Shown here: piece by piece, positions 42,611 to 53,407 of the stretch
How positions within the stretch are numbered: the stretch's first letter is position 1
Layout of the letters: each line of letters begins with the position of its first letter
Source: Corynebacterium faecale
GTDB taxonomy: Bacteria > Actinomycetota > Actinomycetes > Mycobacteriales > Mycobacteriaceae
DNA length: 64,000 nt
Direction: 5' to 3'
Assembly: GCF_030408735.1 (NCBI RefSeq)
Contig: NZ_CP047205.1
Location: 39,708 to 103,707, forward strand
Program-made: the position numbers and the translations under genes
The notes under the pieces: model-generated
What the model was told of the DNA's origin: nothing
Database searches by the model: none
What the model saw: only the letters and a program-made list of their open reading frames with translations

Positions 42611-44284
42611 CCCGACTTGGCTCAATTTAGTGCCGTCGTCACCCTGACTGGATCCGGTCGATGAGCTCCTGGACCGGAACCGGCAGCGGTGACGCAGCAT
42701 GCACGGTTTGGCCGGCGACCTGAAGCTCGAAGGTCCGATACTTGCGCAACGTACGAACCAGACGCTTGAGAGACAACCCTGACCGCTGTTCCAGCAGGTG
42801 GCCCACAGCCATCGCGGCCATCACCACCGCCAGATGCGCGTCAATCGATTCACGCTTGTGGTGATAAATCGGCCGCGCTTTGAGATCTGACTTCGACATC
42901 CGGAACGTCTTCTCAATCTTGAGCAGCTGCCGATACGCCCCGATCACCTCCTCGGGCCCCAAGTCGATTCGGGAGGTTTCGTAGCCCTTGATCCCGGCCA
43001 GGGCCCTGTTCTTGTTCACCAACGCCCAGTTGACCTGCTTGTTCGGTGACTTCAGATCCACGAAGCGATTACGCTTGACCGCGATCTTGCCGGCCACCGC
43101 CTTCTCAGCCTTGGCCACCTGCTCGTCAATGCCTTTGAGGGTGCGCCGTGCCCTATCCCAGGAGTACTGGTAGTAGGTCACCTCCCCGACCACACCGTCT
43201 GAGGCTCCCTGGTCGGCACGGCTGCCGGACTGCCAGATCTGGCCGTGGGTGTAGTCCTGGCCCGGATGCTCCTTGCGCCACTGCGCGATCGGGGCCGGCA
43301 GCTGACGAAACTTCGTGCCGATGATGTAGTGCAACCCGGCGTCGACGATGGCCTTCTTGTTGCCAGCGGAAAACATGCCGGCGTCCGCCACGACAGTGAT
43401 GTCGTCGGCGTCGAAGGAGTCCTGGAAGCGCCGGATCATCGGCAGCATCGTGCGGGTTTCGGCCATGTTTCCCTCGAACGCCCCGACCGCGAGCGGAAAT
43501 CCTGACTGATCCGACAGCAGGCCGACGGTGATCTGTGGTTCCAGGCGTCGCTCCTTGGAAAACCCGGGTTTGCGGAATTCGTCGGCTTCGTCGGTTTCGA
43601 AGTACAGGGTCGTCACGTCGTAGAGGACCAGCACCCCGGGGCCGATCCCGGCATGGGTGGCACACGCCCGGGTGATCTGATCCCGGAAATCGGTGGTGGC
43701 ATAGCGGGGTAGTCGTCGTTTGATCGTGGCGTAGCTGGCGCTGGCCACGCCGATGTCGGCCAGTGTTTCCACCGAGTCCAGTTTCGATCCCGGTTGCACG
43801 ATCCTCGCGGTGACCAGGTCGACGAAGACCTGGTCGTTGTTGGTGGCCTGGTCGAAACCCAAGACTTGGTAGGCGGTGGTGATCGCATCGATGAGGTAAC
43901 CGGCGCGTTCAGCGGTCACCGGGACTGGGGCCTCCTGGGTGCCGGTCGCCGCCGCGGTGGTGTCGACACCCAGATCAAGTGTCATCTGATCGCCGTCGAG
44001 GAGGCGTTGGGCCTGGGCTTTGAGCATCGCCAGTTCATCGTCGGTATGTGCCGAGCCGATGTGTTCGAGCTTTTTCGATCCGCGGTGTTGCGAGTACACG
44101 ACCTGTACCGCGGTGGCACCGGAGGCGGTGGTGACGGTCCGGATGTAGGGGCTCACAAAGTTCAATCGTATCGGCGACCCCGGGCTTCACCCCCTTAGTG
44201 CACAGAAGTCAGGGATCGCACGCCTGAACCTACTGGTCTAGGTGTCAATATGGTGATGGTCACAGCACTTTGAGCCAAGTCGGG
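42611..44284 (-). mobile_element. IS1634-family insertion sequence, left copy
   Basis: 1674 bp with terminal inverted repeats CCCGACTTGGCTCA at the left end and its reverse complement TGAGCCAAGTCGGG at the right end. Confidence 0.92.
42639..44165 (-). CDS. tnp: IS1634-family transposase, left copy
   Basis: 508 residues, IS4-like DDE fold of the IS1634 group. Visible parts include VLYDVTTLYFETDEADEFRK (first catalytic Asp region), FDADDITVVADAGMFSAGNK (second) and the C-terminal YRQLLKIEKTFRMSKSDLKA (Y..K-E-..R signature), followed by RPIYHHKRESIDAHLAVVMA. Frame is complete and identical to the right copy, so at least one is probably active. Confidence 0.93.
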   Translation of the reverse strand: MNFVSPYIRTVTTASGATAVQVVYSQHRGSKKLEHIGSAHTDDELAMLKAQAQRLLDGDQMTLDLGVDTTAAATGTQEAPVPVTAERAGYLIDAITTAYQVLGFDQATNNDQVFVDLVTARIVQPGSKLDSVETLADIGVASASYATIKRRLPRYATTDFRDQITRACATHAGIGPGVLVLYDVTTLYFETDEADEFRKPGFSKERRLEPQITVGLLSDQSGFPLAVGAFEGNMAETRTMLPMIRRFQDSFDADDITVVADAGMFSAGNKKAIVDAGLHYIIGTKFRQLPAPIAQWRKEHPGQDYTHGQIWQSGSRADQGASDGVVGEVTYYQYSWDRARRTLKGIDEQVAKAEKAVAGKIAVKRNRFVDLKSPNKQVNWALVNKNRALAGIKGYETSRIDLGPEEVIGAYRQLLKIEKTFRMSKSDLKARPIYHHKRESIDAHLAVVMAAMAVGHLLEQRSGLSLKRLVRTLRKYRTFELQVAGQTVHAASPLPVPVQELIDRIQSG

Positions 44285-44364
44285 ACCACGGCGCGACGCT
44301 GGGTCTCGTCGAGCTGCACGAACAGCTCGGGCCAGCGGTCCTCGATGTCGAACTTCGTAGCCAC
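44285..44364 (-). pseudogene. N-terminal fragment of a VbhA-like antitoxin gene
   Basis: From a GTG at 44364 with a purine-rich site, the frame reads VATKFDIEDRWPELFVQLDE, then TQRRAVV, and is cut by the left IS copy. The DRWPELF..L...QRRAV pattern resembles the start of small VbhA-type antitoxins that pair with Fic toxins. Only 26 residues remain. Assignment is tentative. Confidence 0.45.
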
Positions 44365-44538
44365 GGTGGGGCTCCCCTCTCCTGGGTCTGAGACCATTCT
44401 ACCGGAGCAACCGAAAACGGTCCAGCGGTGGTTTCGGTGCGTCTAGGTTTCGGTGGTGAGTTTCGGTTGACCGATGCTCGGCGTGTCGGCGCTCTGGTCG
44501 ACGTCGCCGGCATCCGCACCGGAAACGATCGTTATCGG

Positions 44539-45090
44539 TCAGGGCGAGGTGGTCGCGGGGATCATGGCGGCGATGGCCTCGGCCACGGCGCTCCGGAACT
44601 GGGGGTTCAGGCGGGTGTCGTACATCGACTCGAAGCTCCACAGCCCGTCCGCGGCGAGCCGGGCGATGAACATCGCGAACGCACGCGGGTCGGTCGCTGC
44701 CTCCTCTGCGGTGGGCGTCCACCGCGCCACGACGCCATCCCACTGCGCGGCGAGGCCGGCGTGCTTGGAGAACTCGAGAATCAGGGCCAGCTCGGCGCTA
44801 CCGGCCGACTCGGTCGCCACCCGCGCGTACGCGGCCAACCGTTCCTCCGGCGTCGCCTCCGCGGCCGTCTTGCCGGCGGCTGCCTCCATCGCTCCCTCCC
44901 AGAACACGATCAAGTGCTCTTGGATGCCCCACAGCAGGGCCTCCCGGCTCGGGAAGTAATACATGAGCCCGGCCTTGGTCAGCCCGGCCTCCTGCGCGAC
45001 AGCATCCAGGGTGATCCCGGTCACCCCGTCACGCTCCGCGACGCGCAGCGCGGCGTCAAGGATGTTGGTGCGCTTGCTAGGTCGCGTCAC
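44539..45090 (-). CDS. TetR-family regulator of the SMR pumps
   Basis: 183 residues. The N-terminal HTH is KRTNILDAALRVAERDGVTG, then LDAVAQEAGLTKAGLMYYFP, followed by a helical ligand domain. It is divergent from the two SMR genes, with a TACCA-TT-TGGTA dyad between, the arrangement of QacR-like systems. It probably derepresses the pumps on binding cationic compounds. Confidence 0.9.
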   Translation of the reverse strand: MTRPSKRTNILDAALRVAERDGVTGITLDAVAQEAGLTKAGLMYYFPSREALLWGIQEHLIVFWEGAMEAAAGKTAAEATPEERLAAYARVATESAGSAELALILEFSKHAGLAAQWDGVVARWTPTAEEAATDPRAFAMFIARLAADGLWSFESMYDTRLNPQFRSAVAEAIAAMIPATTSP

Positions 45091-45156
45091 CGCGCACCTC
45101 CCGTCCTCGAATCGCCCGGCACCGAGCTTGGCTGGCGAGCCTCGCCCGAGTTACTA

Positions 45157-45168
45157 TACCATTTGGTA
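45157..45168. promoter_or_regulatory. Dyad operator between tetR-like and SMR genes
   Basis: TACCATTTGGTA, arms TACCA and TGGTA around TT, overlaps a TATACC -10-like hexamer. Candidate TetR-family operator. Confidence 0.55.
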
Positions 45169-45234
45169 GGTTGCTTGAATCGTCTGAGTTCCGGTAAGGG
45201 GTCGCGGCCCCACCCAGCTCCTCTCGAAAGTCGA

Positions 45235-45585
45235 ATGATGAAGAAGTGGATACTCCTCGCCTGCGCGATCCTCAGTGAGGTCACCGGGTCGCTCTCCCTC
45301 AAAGCCGCGCTCGGTCATCCGGGCTGGTATGCGCTCGTGGTCGCCGGTTTCTTCTGCGCGTTCATGTTCCTCGCGCTCGTCCTGCGCGAGCGCGTGCCGC
45401 TCGGCGTCGCCTACGGCATCTGGGGAGCCTCCGGCGTCGCCCTCACCGCGATCCTGTCCACCCTGATCTACGGTGAACCGCTCACCCCGATCATGGTCGG
45501 CGGGATCGTGCTCATCATCCTCGGCGTGCTGACTATCGAACTCGGCTCCCAACGCGCCGCCCGCCAGAGGCAGGCGGCGAGCTGA
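45235..45585 (+). CDS. SMR-family efflux subunit 1
   Basis: 116 residues with four helices. The essential membrane Glu is in CAILSEVTGSLSLKAALGHP. Conserved later parts are VPLGVAYGIWGASGVALTAIL and GGIVLIILGVLTIELGS. Two ATGs in tandem (45235, 45238) are possible starts. Small multidrug pumps of this type often work as pairs and expel quaternary ammonium compounds or guanidinium-like cations. Its stop overlaps the next start (TGATG). Confidence 0.92.
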   Translation: MMKKWILLACAILSEVTGSLSLKAALGHPGWYALVVAGFFCAFMFLALVLRERVPLGVAYGIWGASGVALTAILSTLIYGEPLTPIMVGGIVLIILGVLTIELGSQRAARQRQAAS

Positions 45586-45905
45586 TGGCCTGGCTGTTCC
45601 TCGCCGGCGCGATCGGCTTCGAGGTCGCCGCGACCCTCTCCCTGCGCATGGCCACCCACGGCCGCAAGCTCTGGTTCGTCGCGGTCATCGCCGGCTACAT
45701 CGTCGCGTTCACCATGCTGGCACTCGCCCTCGACGCGGGGATGGCCCTCGGCGTCGGCTACGGCATCTGGGCCGCCTGCGGCGTCGCCCTCACCGCCATC
45801 CTCTCCAAGCTCCTCTTCGACGAGCCGTTTTCGTGGATCATGGCCGCCGGCATCGCCCTTGTCGTCGGCGGCGTCCTCCTCGTCGAACTCGGCGCCGCGC
45901 ACTGA
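45585..45905 (+). CDS. SMR-family efflux subunit 2
   Basis: 106 residues. The membrane Glu is in AGAIGFEVAATLSLRMATHG, followed by ALGVGYGIWAACGVALTAILS and AAGIALVVGGVLLVELGAAH. It overlaps subunit 1 by one base. Paired coupled genes suggest an antiparallel heterodimer like EbrAB or YkkCD. Confidence 0.92.
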   Translation: MAWLFLAGAIGFEVAATLSLRMATHGRKLWFVAVIAGYIVAFTMLALALDAGMALGVGYGIWAACGVALTAILSKLLFDEPFSWIMAAGIALVVGGVLLVELGAAH

Positions 45906-45944
45906 GCCGTGGCCGACACACCGCGGGCCGCTGCCGGCGTGCGG

Positions 45945-46288
45945 TCAGCGTTCGAGTTGGCCGGGCCGGTCGGCGGTAGGTCCGTTCGCTCGTACTGCGG
46001 TGACCGTGACGGCGCGGGCCTGCGGGGCGCTTGGGAATGACGCTGCCCTTACGTTCGTCACGGCGCCGGCGAGAGGGGAGCGCTCGCCCTCCTGGGTGAG
46101 CGTGAATGCCTCGACGACCTCGGCGCGGTCGAGCGGGATTCGGTAGTGCAGCTCGCCGTCGGGGAACTCGTCTTCGAGCTGCGCGTCGGCCTCGTCGACG
46201 CGCACGTGCACGACGGCTGATCCGTAGCCGGCGGCCTCGCCGTCGACGTGCGTCGAGACGTACGCCTCCGGCGTGTTCTCACGTGTGA
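45945..46288 (-). pseudogene. 5'-truncated unknown gene at the right inner IS border
   Basis: The frame enters from the right IS copy and reads ENTPEAYVSTHVDGEAAGYG, then VHVRVDEADAQLEDEFPDGE, to a stop at 45945. It is acidic and beta-rich with no recognised family. The missing N-terminus shows that the captured segment was excised from a larger source region. Confidence 0.5.
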
Positions 46289-47962
46289 CCCGACTTGGCT
46301 CAATTTAGTGCCGTCGTCACCCTGACTGGATCCGGTCGATGAGCTCCTGGACCGGAACCGGCAGCGGTGACGCAGCATGCACGGTTTGGCCGGCGACCTG
46401 AAGCTCGAAGGTCCGATACTTGCGCAACGTACGAACCAGACGCTTGAGAGACAACCCTGACCGCTGTTCCAGCAGGTGGCCCACAGCCATCGCGGCCATC
46501 ACCACCGCCAGATGCGCGTCAATCGATTCACGCTTGTGGTGATAAATCGGCCGCGCTTTGAGATCTGACTTCGACATCCGGAACGTCTTCTCAATCTTGA
46601 GCAGCTGCCGATACGCCCCGATCACCTCCTCGGGCCCCAAGTCGATTCGGGAGGTTTCGTAGCCCTTGATCCCGGCCAGGGCCCTGTTCTTGTTCACCAA
46701 CGCCCAGTTGACCTGCTTGTTCGGTGACTTCAGATCCACGAAGCGATTACGCTTGACCGCGATCTTGCCGGCCACCGCCTTCTCAGCCTTGGCCACCTGC
46801 TCGTCAATGCCTTTGAGGGTGCGCCGTGCCCTATCCCAGGAGTACTGGTAGTAGGTCACCTCCCCGACCACACCGTCTGAGGCTCCCTGGTCGGCACGGC
46901 TGCCGGACTGCCAGATCTGGCCGTGGGTGTAGTCCTGGCCCGGATGCTCCTTGCGCCACTGCGCGATCGGGGCCGGCAGCTGACGAAACTTCGTGCCGAT
47001 GATGTAGTGCAACCCGGCGTCGACGATGGCCTTCTTGTTGCCAGCGGAAAACATGCCGGCGTCCGCCACGACAGTGATGTCGTCGGCGTCGAAGGAGTCC
47101 TGGAAGCGCCGGATCATCGGCAGCATCGTGCGGGTTTCGGCCATGTTTCCCTCGAACGCCCCGACCGCGAGCGGAAATCCTGACTGATCCGACAGCAGGC
47201 CGACGGTGATCTGTGGTTCCAGGCGTCGCTCCTTGGAAAACCCGGGTTTGCGGAATTCGTCGGCTTCGTCGGTTTCGAAGTACAGGGTCGTCACGTCGTA
47301 GAGGACCAGCACCCCGGGGCCGATCCCGGCATGGGTGGCACACGCCCGGGTGATCTGATCCCGGAAATCGGTGGTGGCATAGCGGGGTAGTCGTCGTTTG
47401 ATCGTGGCGTAGCTGGCGCTGGCCACGCCGATGTCGGCCAGTGTTTCCACCGAGTCCAGTTTCGATCCCGGTTGCACGATCCTCGCGGTGACCAGGTCGA
47501 CGAAGACCTGGTCGTTGTTGGTGGCCTGGTCGAAACCCAAGACTTGGTAGGCGGTGGTGATCGCATCGATGAGGTAACCGGCGCGTTCAGCGGTCACCGG
47601 GACTGGGGCCTCCTGGGTGCCGGTCGCCGCCGCGGTGGTGTCGACACCCAGATCAAGTGTCATCTGATCGCCGTCGAGGAGGCGTTGGGCCTGGGCTTTG
47701 AGCATCGCCAGTTCATCGTCGGTATGTGCCGAGCCGATGTGTTCGAGCTTTTTCGATCCGCGGTGTTGCGAGTACACGACCTGTACCGCGGTGGCACCGG
47801 AGGCGGTGGTGACGGTCCGGATGTAGGGGCTCACAAAGTTCAATCGTATCGGCGACCCCGGGCTTCACCCCCTTAGTGCACAGAAGTCAGGGATCGCACG
47901 CCTGAACCTACTGGTCTAGGTGTCAATATGGTGATGGTCACAGCACTTTGAGCCAAGTCGGG
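46289..47962 (-). mobile_element. IS1634-family insertion sequence, right copy
   Basis: 1674 bp, the same as the left copy including the terminal repeats, in the same orientation. Confidence 0.92.
46317..47843 (-). CDS. tnp: IS1634-family transposase, right copy
   Basis: 508 residues with the same deduced protein as the left copy. Identity of both copies points to recent assembly or gene conversion. Confidence 0.93.
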   Translation of the reverse strand: MNFVSPYIRTVTTASGATAVQVVYSQHRGSKKLEHIGSAHTDDELAMLKAQAQRLLDGDQMTLDLGVDTTAAATGTQEAPVPVTAERAGYLIDAITTAYQVLGFDQATNNDQVFVDLVTARIVQPGSKLDSVETLADIGVASASYATIKRRLPRYATTDFRDQITRACATHAGIGPGVLVLYDVTTLYFETDEADEFRKPGFSKERRLEPQITVGLLSDQSGFPLAVGAFEGNMAETRTMLPMIRRFQDSFDADDITVVADAGMFSAGNKKAIVDAGLHYIIGTKFRQLPAPIAQWRKEHPGQDYTHGQIWQSGSRADQGASDGVVGEVTYYQYSWDRARRTLKGIDEQVAKAEKAVAGKIAVKRNRFVDLKSPNKQVNWALVNKNRALAGIKGYETSRIDLGPEEVIGAYRQLLKIEKTFRMSKSDLKARPIYHHKRESIDAHLAVVMAAMAVGHLLEQRSGLSLKRLVRTLRKYRTFELQVAGQTVHAASPLPVPVQELIDRIQSG

Positions 47963-48475
47963 CGGTGACGGAGCACCCCTAAGTGCTTATCTGCTTGTCG
48001 ACGCCTCCTGAGCCCGGAGGCAAGTCGGGGTGAGCCGGTCACCGCAGGGTGATGCCGATGTGCTCGACACCCACCAAACCGGCATCGAGCTGCCCCTCAC
48101 AAGGCAAGAGAACACCGCAATATAAGTACCCAGGTCCCCTGACCGTGTGGTCGGGGACCTGGGTGCTGCCCTCTTCGGTTTCTGCCCTAGTGCGAGTTGA
48201 TCCTCGTTGACGGTGAGCATCTGCCTCACCATCCGGTAGGCGTGCTCGTCCCACCCTTGGCGTACAGCATCGCGGACGAGTCGGGAGCGTTCCCACCGGT
48301 GACCGCAGCCAATGACAGGGGTATTGTCGCGGCGGCGGCCGATCTCCCCGGGACAGAGACCTTCATCCACGTCGAACCCCTGGCGGGCAGTGACGCGCCT
48401 TGACTGTCCCTAGATCCCACTCCTTTCTCAGGGGCGAAGATCTGTTCGCTGAATGCGCCGTGCCCAGGCCGTCAA
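47963..48475. repeat. 513-bp direct repeat, right copy
   Basis: Identical to 42098-42610. It begins at the outer end of the right IS copy with the last 20 bp of cydC sequence and runs into unique DNA at 48476. Confidence 0.95.
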
Positions 48476-48638
48476 GGTCCGGGTTCGCCTCGCGCCCCAC
48501 GCAGCCGTGCGTGTTCTGCCGTCTCGCGGCGAAAACTGTTGCGACGGTCACCGGGGACGCGCCACCTTCTCCGCTGAATCCACGGATCTGCGGGCCACCC
48601 TGATATGCGGGGGTTCGTGAGCTAGTTTGTTCGTTCGG
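48476..48638. other. Gap between the transposon repeat and csoR
   Basis: No gene seen. This is where cydC downstream DNA met the csoR 3' end before the insertion. Confidence 0.3.
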
Positions 48639-48983
48639 TTAGGAGCGGGCGAAGCGGGCGATGGCATCGGTGACTTCCTGAAATTTCGCGTCTGCAGCCT
48701 CGCCTCCCGACTGGGCGGCATCGCGCACGCAGTGCCTCATGTGGTCATCGAGCAGGCCCAGGGCGACATTGCGCAGGGCGGAGTTGACCGCGGAGACCTG
48801 GGTGAGGATATCGATGCAGTACTGCTCCTCGTCGACCATGCGGTGTATGCCCCGGACCTGGCCCTCGATGCGCTTGAGGCGGGCAAGGTAGCGGTCCTTA
48901 TCGTTGATGTAGCCGTGGGTGGTGTGGCAGGTGCCTGCCGTTTCGTCACTAGGGACGGTCTGATCAGGGGTGAGGGTATTCAT
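48639..48983 (-). CDS. csoR: CsoR copper-sensing repressor
   Basis: 114 residues of all-helical DUF156. The Cu(I) ligands are visible as Cys in EEQYCIDILTQVSAVNSAL and His/Cys in LLDDHMRHCVRDAA (C-H-C). The DNA-contact segment is YLARLKRIEGQVRGIHRMVD. Cu(I) binding releases DNA. It is the last gene of the leftward copA-csoR pair, so it is autoregulated through the copA promoter or its own. Three CsoR-type palindromes are present in the window. Confidence 0.93.
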   Translation of the reverse strand: MNTLTPDQTVPSDETAGTCHTTHGYINDKDRYLARLKRIEGQVRGIHRMVDEEQYCIDILTQVSAVNSALRNVALGLLDDHMRHCVRDAAQSGGEAADAKFQEVTDAIARFARS

Positions 48984-49072
48984 GGGGGTCTCCTTGCTAA
49001 AAAGGGGCCGGCTGGTAAGTCGTGGGGTTGGTGAGAAGTTCGATCAGGATGGCAGGCGTGAGGGAAGGTGGA

Positions 49073-51430
<2,358 letters not shown>

Positions 51431-51509
51431 TTATCAGTCCTCCGGGAGAGTGTATGGGTAATTGTTGTCCAGTGCGGGCGACAATCCCCGCCTTCCATAA
51501 CCCTAACCA

Positions 51510-51528
51510 TATACCCCTTGGGGGTATA
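51510..51528 (-). promoter_or_regulatory. CsoR operator upstream of copA
   Basis: TATACCCCTTGGGGGTATA, a near-perfect palindrome of the CsoR type, located between the copZ terminator and copA. Confidence 0.85.
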
Positions 51529-51560
51529 ATGTAAGGGTGGGTAATGTCCGCGAATCTGCA

Positions 51561-51609
51561 GATAAAAACGGGCCCGGCCCCGCTGTGACGCAGTGCAGCA
51601 GCCGGGCCC
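51561..51609 (-). terminator. Rho-independent terminator after copZ
   Basis: On the minus strand a GGGCCCGGC / GCCGGGCCC stem (arms 51601-51609 and 51570-51578) is followed by GTTTTTATC. It separates copZ from the copA promoter. Confidence 0.85.
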
Positions 51610-51621
51610 TGGGGGTGGGAA

Positions 51622-51831
51622 CTAGGGCTTGAGGGTGTAGCCGGCCTCCTTGATGGCGGCGGCGATATCCTCGTCAGTGAAGTTCTCTCCGGTTACCTCC
51701 ACGCGGCCGGTGCCGGGGTTCGCCTCCACGGAGTTTACGCCTGCCACCTCGCGGACCTCTTCCTCGACGGAAGATTTGCAGTGGCCGCAGGTCATGCCTG
51801 TGACCATGTAGTTCTTGGTGACGGTTGTCAT
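51622..51831 (-). CDS. copZ: CopZ-type copper chaperone
   Basis: 69 residues of a single HMA domain. It starts MTTVTKNYMVTGMTCGHCKS, metal site MTCGHC, and has the usual betaalphabetabetaalphabeta length. It carries Cu(I) to CopA. Transcription starts from its own CsoR-type promoter at 51916-51934 and ends at the hairpin 13 bp after the stop. Confidence 0.93.
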   Translation of the reverse strand: MTTVTKNYMVTGMTCGHCKSSVEEEVREVAGVNSVEANPGTGRVEVTGENFTDEDIAAAIKEAGYTLKP

Positions 51832-51915
51832 GTGAATGTCCTTTCGAAGGTGGGTTGGGCCGGAGGGGGCGAAGTGATGTCAGTGCTGGGATGCCCCTTC
51901 GACTATCTTCCAATT

Positions 51916-51934
51916 TATACCCATGGGGGGTATA
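51916..51934 (-). promoter_or_regulatory. CsoR operator upstream of copZ
   Basis: TATACCCATGGGGGGTATA, a palindrome of the same type as at 51510 and 63567. It lies between leftward copZ and a rightward gene-free stretch. Confidence 0.82.
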
Positions 51935-51940
51935 AATCAA

Positions 51941-52570
51941 GAGGGTGGGCAGTCATGGCAAGCGCAAGAGATATCGGGGCCCTGCGTCACCCTCCCGTGC
52001 TGCCTCGACCTCACTCGAACCACGTTGCAATTACTTCCGGTCAGGGTGTCCTTGCCGCTCTGGCTCAGGTCTTTCGGGCGGTGTCCAGCATGGTGGTACG
52101 TGATAGGTCATGTTGTGCTCCCTATTTTGCATCGATCCGGACAGCGGACCGGCCGACCCGCGCCCTCGACCCTAAGGGCCTCTCGGCGGGAATCACGGGG
52201 TGAAACCATGAAGATTTCATGAAGAAAATCCCTCCTTCATCCCGCGGCTGTGCTGCTGGAGGGGTGGCTCCAATGCCGGCCCCCACTTTCCTGGGAATAG
52301 GCCTGCCCTATGTGGGCTGTGACCAGCCATTTCCTTACGTCGCTTGGGGTTGCCTTCCGGTACGCAAGCTCAGTCGCCAGGTCCGTGTATGTGTCGTGGA
52401 GAGTGGGTATTCGTGCCCACTGCGGGTCCAGGTCTGCTTGTTTTGCCTGGGGAATGCGCGGATGGGGAAGTCATCGGGGTGGGGCATCTCCCATTGGGTC
52501 GCTATAGTCATCTCGGAACGGTAACGCCATGATCACAATCCCGCATAGGGAAACGACGGAAGAAGATTTA
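51941..52570 (+). other. 630-bp gene-poor stretch with CopR-like box before the second M23 gene
   Basis: No gene is convincing. A frame from 52274 encodes about 83 Cys-containing residues but has no family features. The CopR-like box lies at 52209-52228. The end (GAACGGTAACG...ATCACAAT, ACGACGGAAGAAGATT) matches the region before the first M23 gene. Confidence 0.45.
52209..52228 (+). promoter_or_regulatory. CopR-like tandem box
   Basis: TGAAGATTT, two bases, TGAAGAAAA. The C. glutamicum CopR site is described as two TGAAGATTT copies separated by two bases. The first half matches exactly and the second at 7 of 9. It lies about 340 bp before the M23 gene. Confidence 0.6.
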
Positions 52571-53317
52571 ATGCGACTGACGGCTCAGCGGGCTCCCCGA
52601 GGGAAACATCGCAAGATCACCACCTTGCAGACCAAGGGGCGCGTGGCGCTGGTGGCCGCGGCCGCCAGTGCGGTCTCCTCGGCCGGTATCGGTGGGGCCA
52701 CCGCGGCCACACTGCAGGCCCAGGATGAAGCCCCGGTATCGTCGGAGGTCGCCTCCGTCGATGTGGAGCTGGTGGCCAATGACACTGTCCTATCCTTTGA
52801 TGCGGCACAGGTGGCACCGCAGATCTTGACGATCCCGGAGTATAAGCCGGTAACCAACGTCGACGAGCAGCTGGACAAGGCGGTGGAGTACGCCGCCGAA
52901 CGTGCCGAGGCTGATCGTGTGGCCCGTATTCCCTCCGTGGTGAAGCCGGCCGAGGGTATCTTCACTTCCGATTTCGGTATGCGCTGGGGCAGCCTCCACC
53001 AAGGCATTGACATCGCCAATGTCGTGGGTACCCCCATTCTCGCAGCGATGGGAGGCACCGTCATCGACTCCGGCCCGGCCTCCGGTTTCGGCCAGTGGAT
53101 CCGCATCCAGCACGACGATGGCTCTATTGCCGTCTACGGCCACATGGAAACCCTTGACGTCAGCGTGGGTCAGCAGGTCACCGCCGGCCAGAAGATCGCC
53201 GGCATGGGTAGCCGAGGATTTTCTACCGGTTCCCACCTGCATTTTGAGCTCTACCCGTCCGGCAGTGGTGCCGTCGACCCCGCCCCCTGGTTTGCTCAGC
53301 ACGGCATCACCTTCTAA
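52571..53317 (+). CDS. Secreted M23 (LytM-type) metallopeptidase (copy 2)
   Basis: 248 residues, strongly similar to the gene at 33137, especially in the catalytic half (FGMRWGSLHQGIDIANVVGT and RGFSTGSHLHFELYPSGSGA). The coiled-coil insert is shorter by about 15 residues. The signal-like N-terminus (VALVAAAASAVSSAGIGGAT) is conserved. The ATG at 52571 corresponds to the copy 1 start. It probably remodels peptidoglycan and may be copper-induced through the CopR-like box. A decayed ArsR sensor follows, as an intact one does in copy 1. Confidence 0.9.
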   Translation: MRLTAQRAPRGKHRKITTLQTKGRVALVAAAASAVSSAGIGGATAATLQAQDEAPVSSEVASVDVELVANDTVLSFDAAQVAPQILTIPEYKPVTNVDEQLDKAVEYAAERAEADRVARIPSVVKPAEGIFTSDFGMRWGSLHQGIDIANVVGTPILAAMGGTVIDSGPASGFGQWIRIQHDDGSIAVYGHMETLDVSVGQQVTAGQKIAGMGSRGFSTGSHLHFELYPSGSGAVDPAPWFAQHGITF

Positions 53318-53407
53318 ACCCACCCCACCGGGGAGAAAACCCGGCCCCGGCCCTCTGACTGCGTCTGTGGTTGAGGCGTCGAACATGCTCCCGTTTATCG
53401 TGGGTTA

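Larger units (their letters stand above)
42611..47962. mobile_element. Composite transposon of two IS1634-family elements carrying SMR pumps
   Basis: 5352 bp. It has two identical 1674-bp insertion sequences in direct orientation (42611-44284 and 46289-47962) around a 2004-bp centre with a TetR regulator and two SMR genes. The 513-bp direct repeat lies immediately outside both ends. IS1634 itself is known for unusually long target duplications, so this is best read as one transposition of the whole unit. Confidence 0.85.

Noticed and set aside
52274-52524. Cys-containing small frame downstream of the CopR-like box
   Set aside because: It has a GGAGG-like site but no domain, signal or compositional pattern, and the region aligns better with a long untranslated leader.
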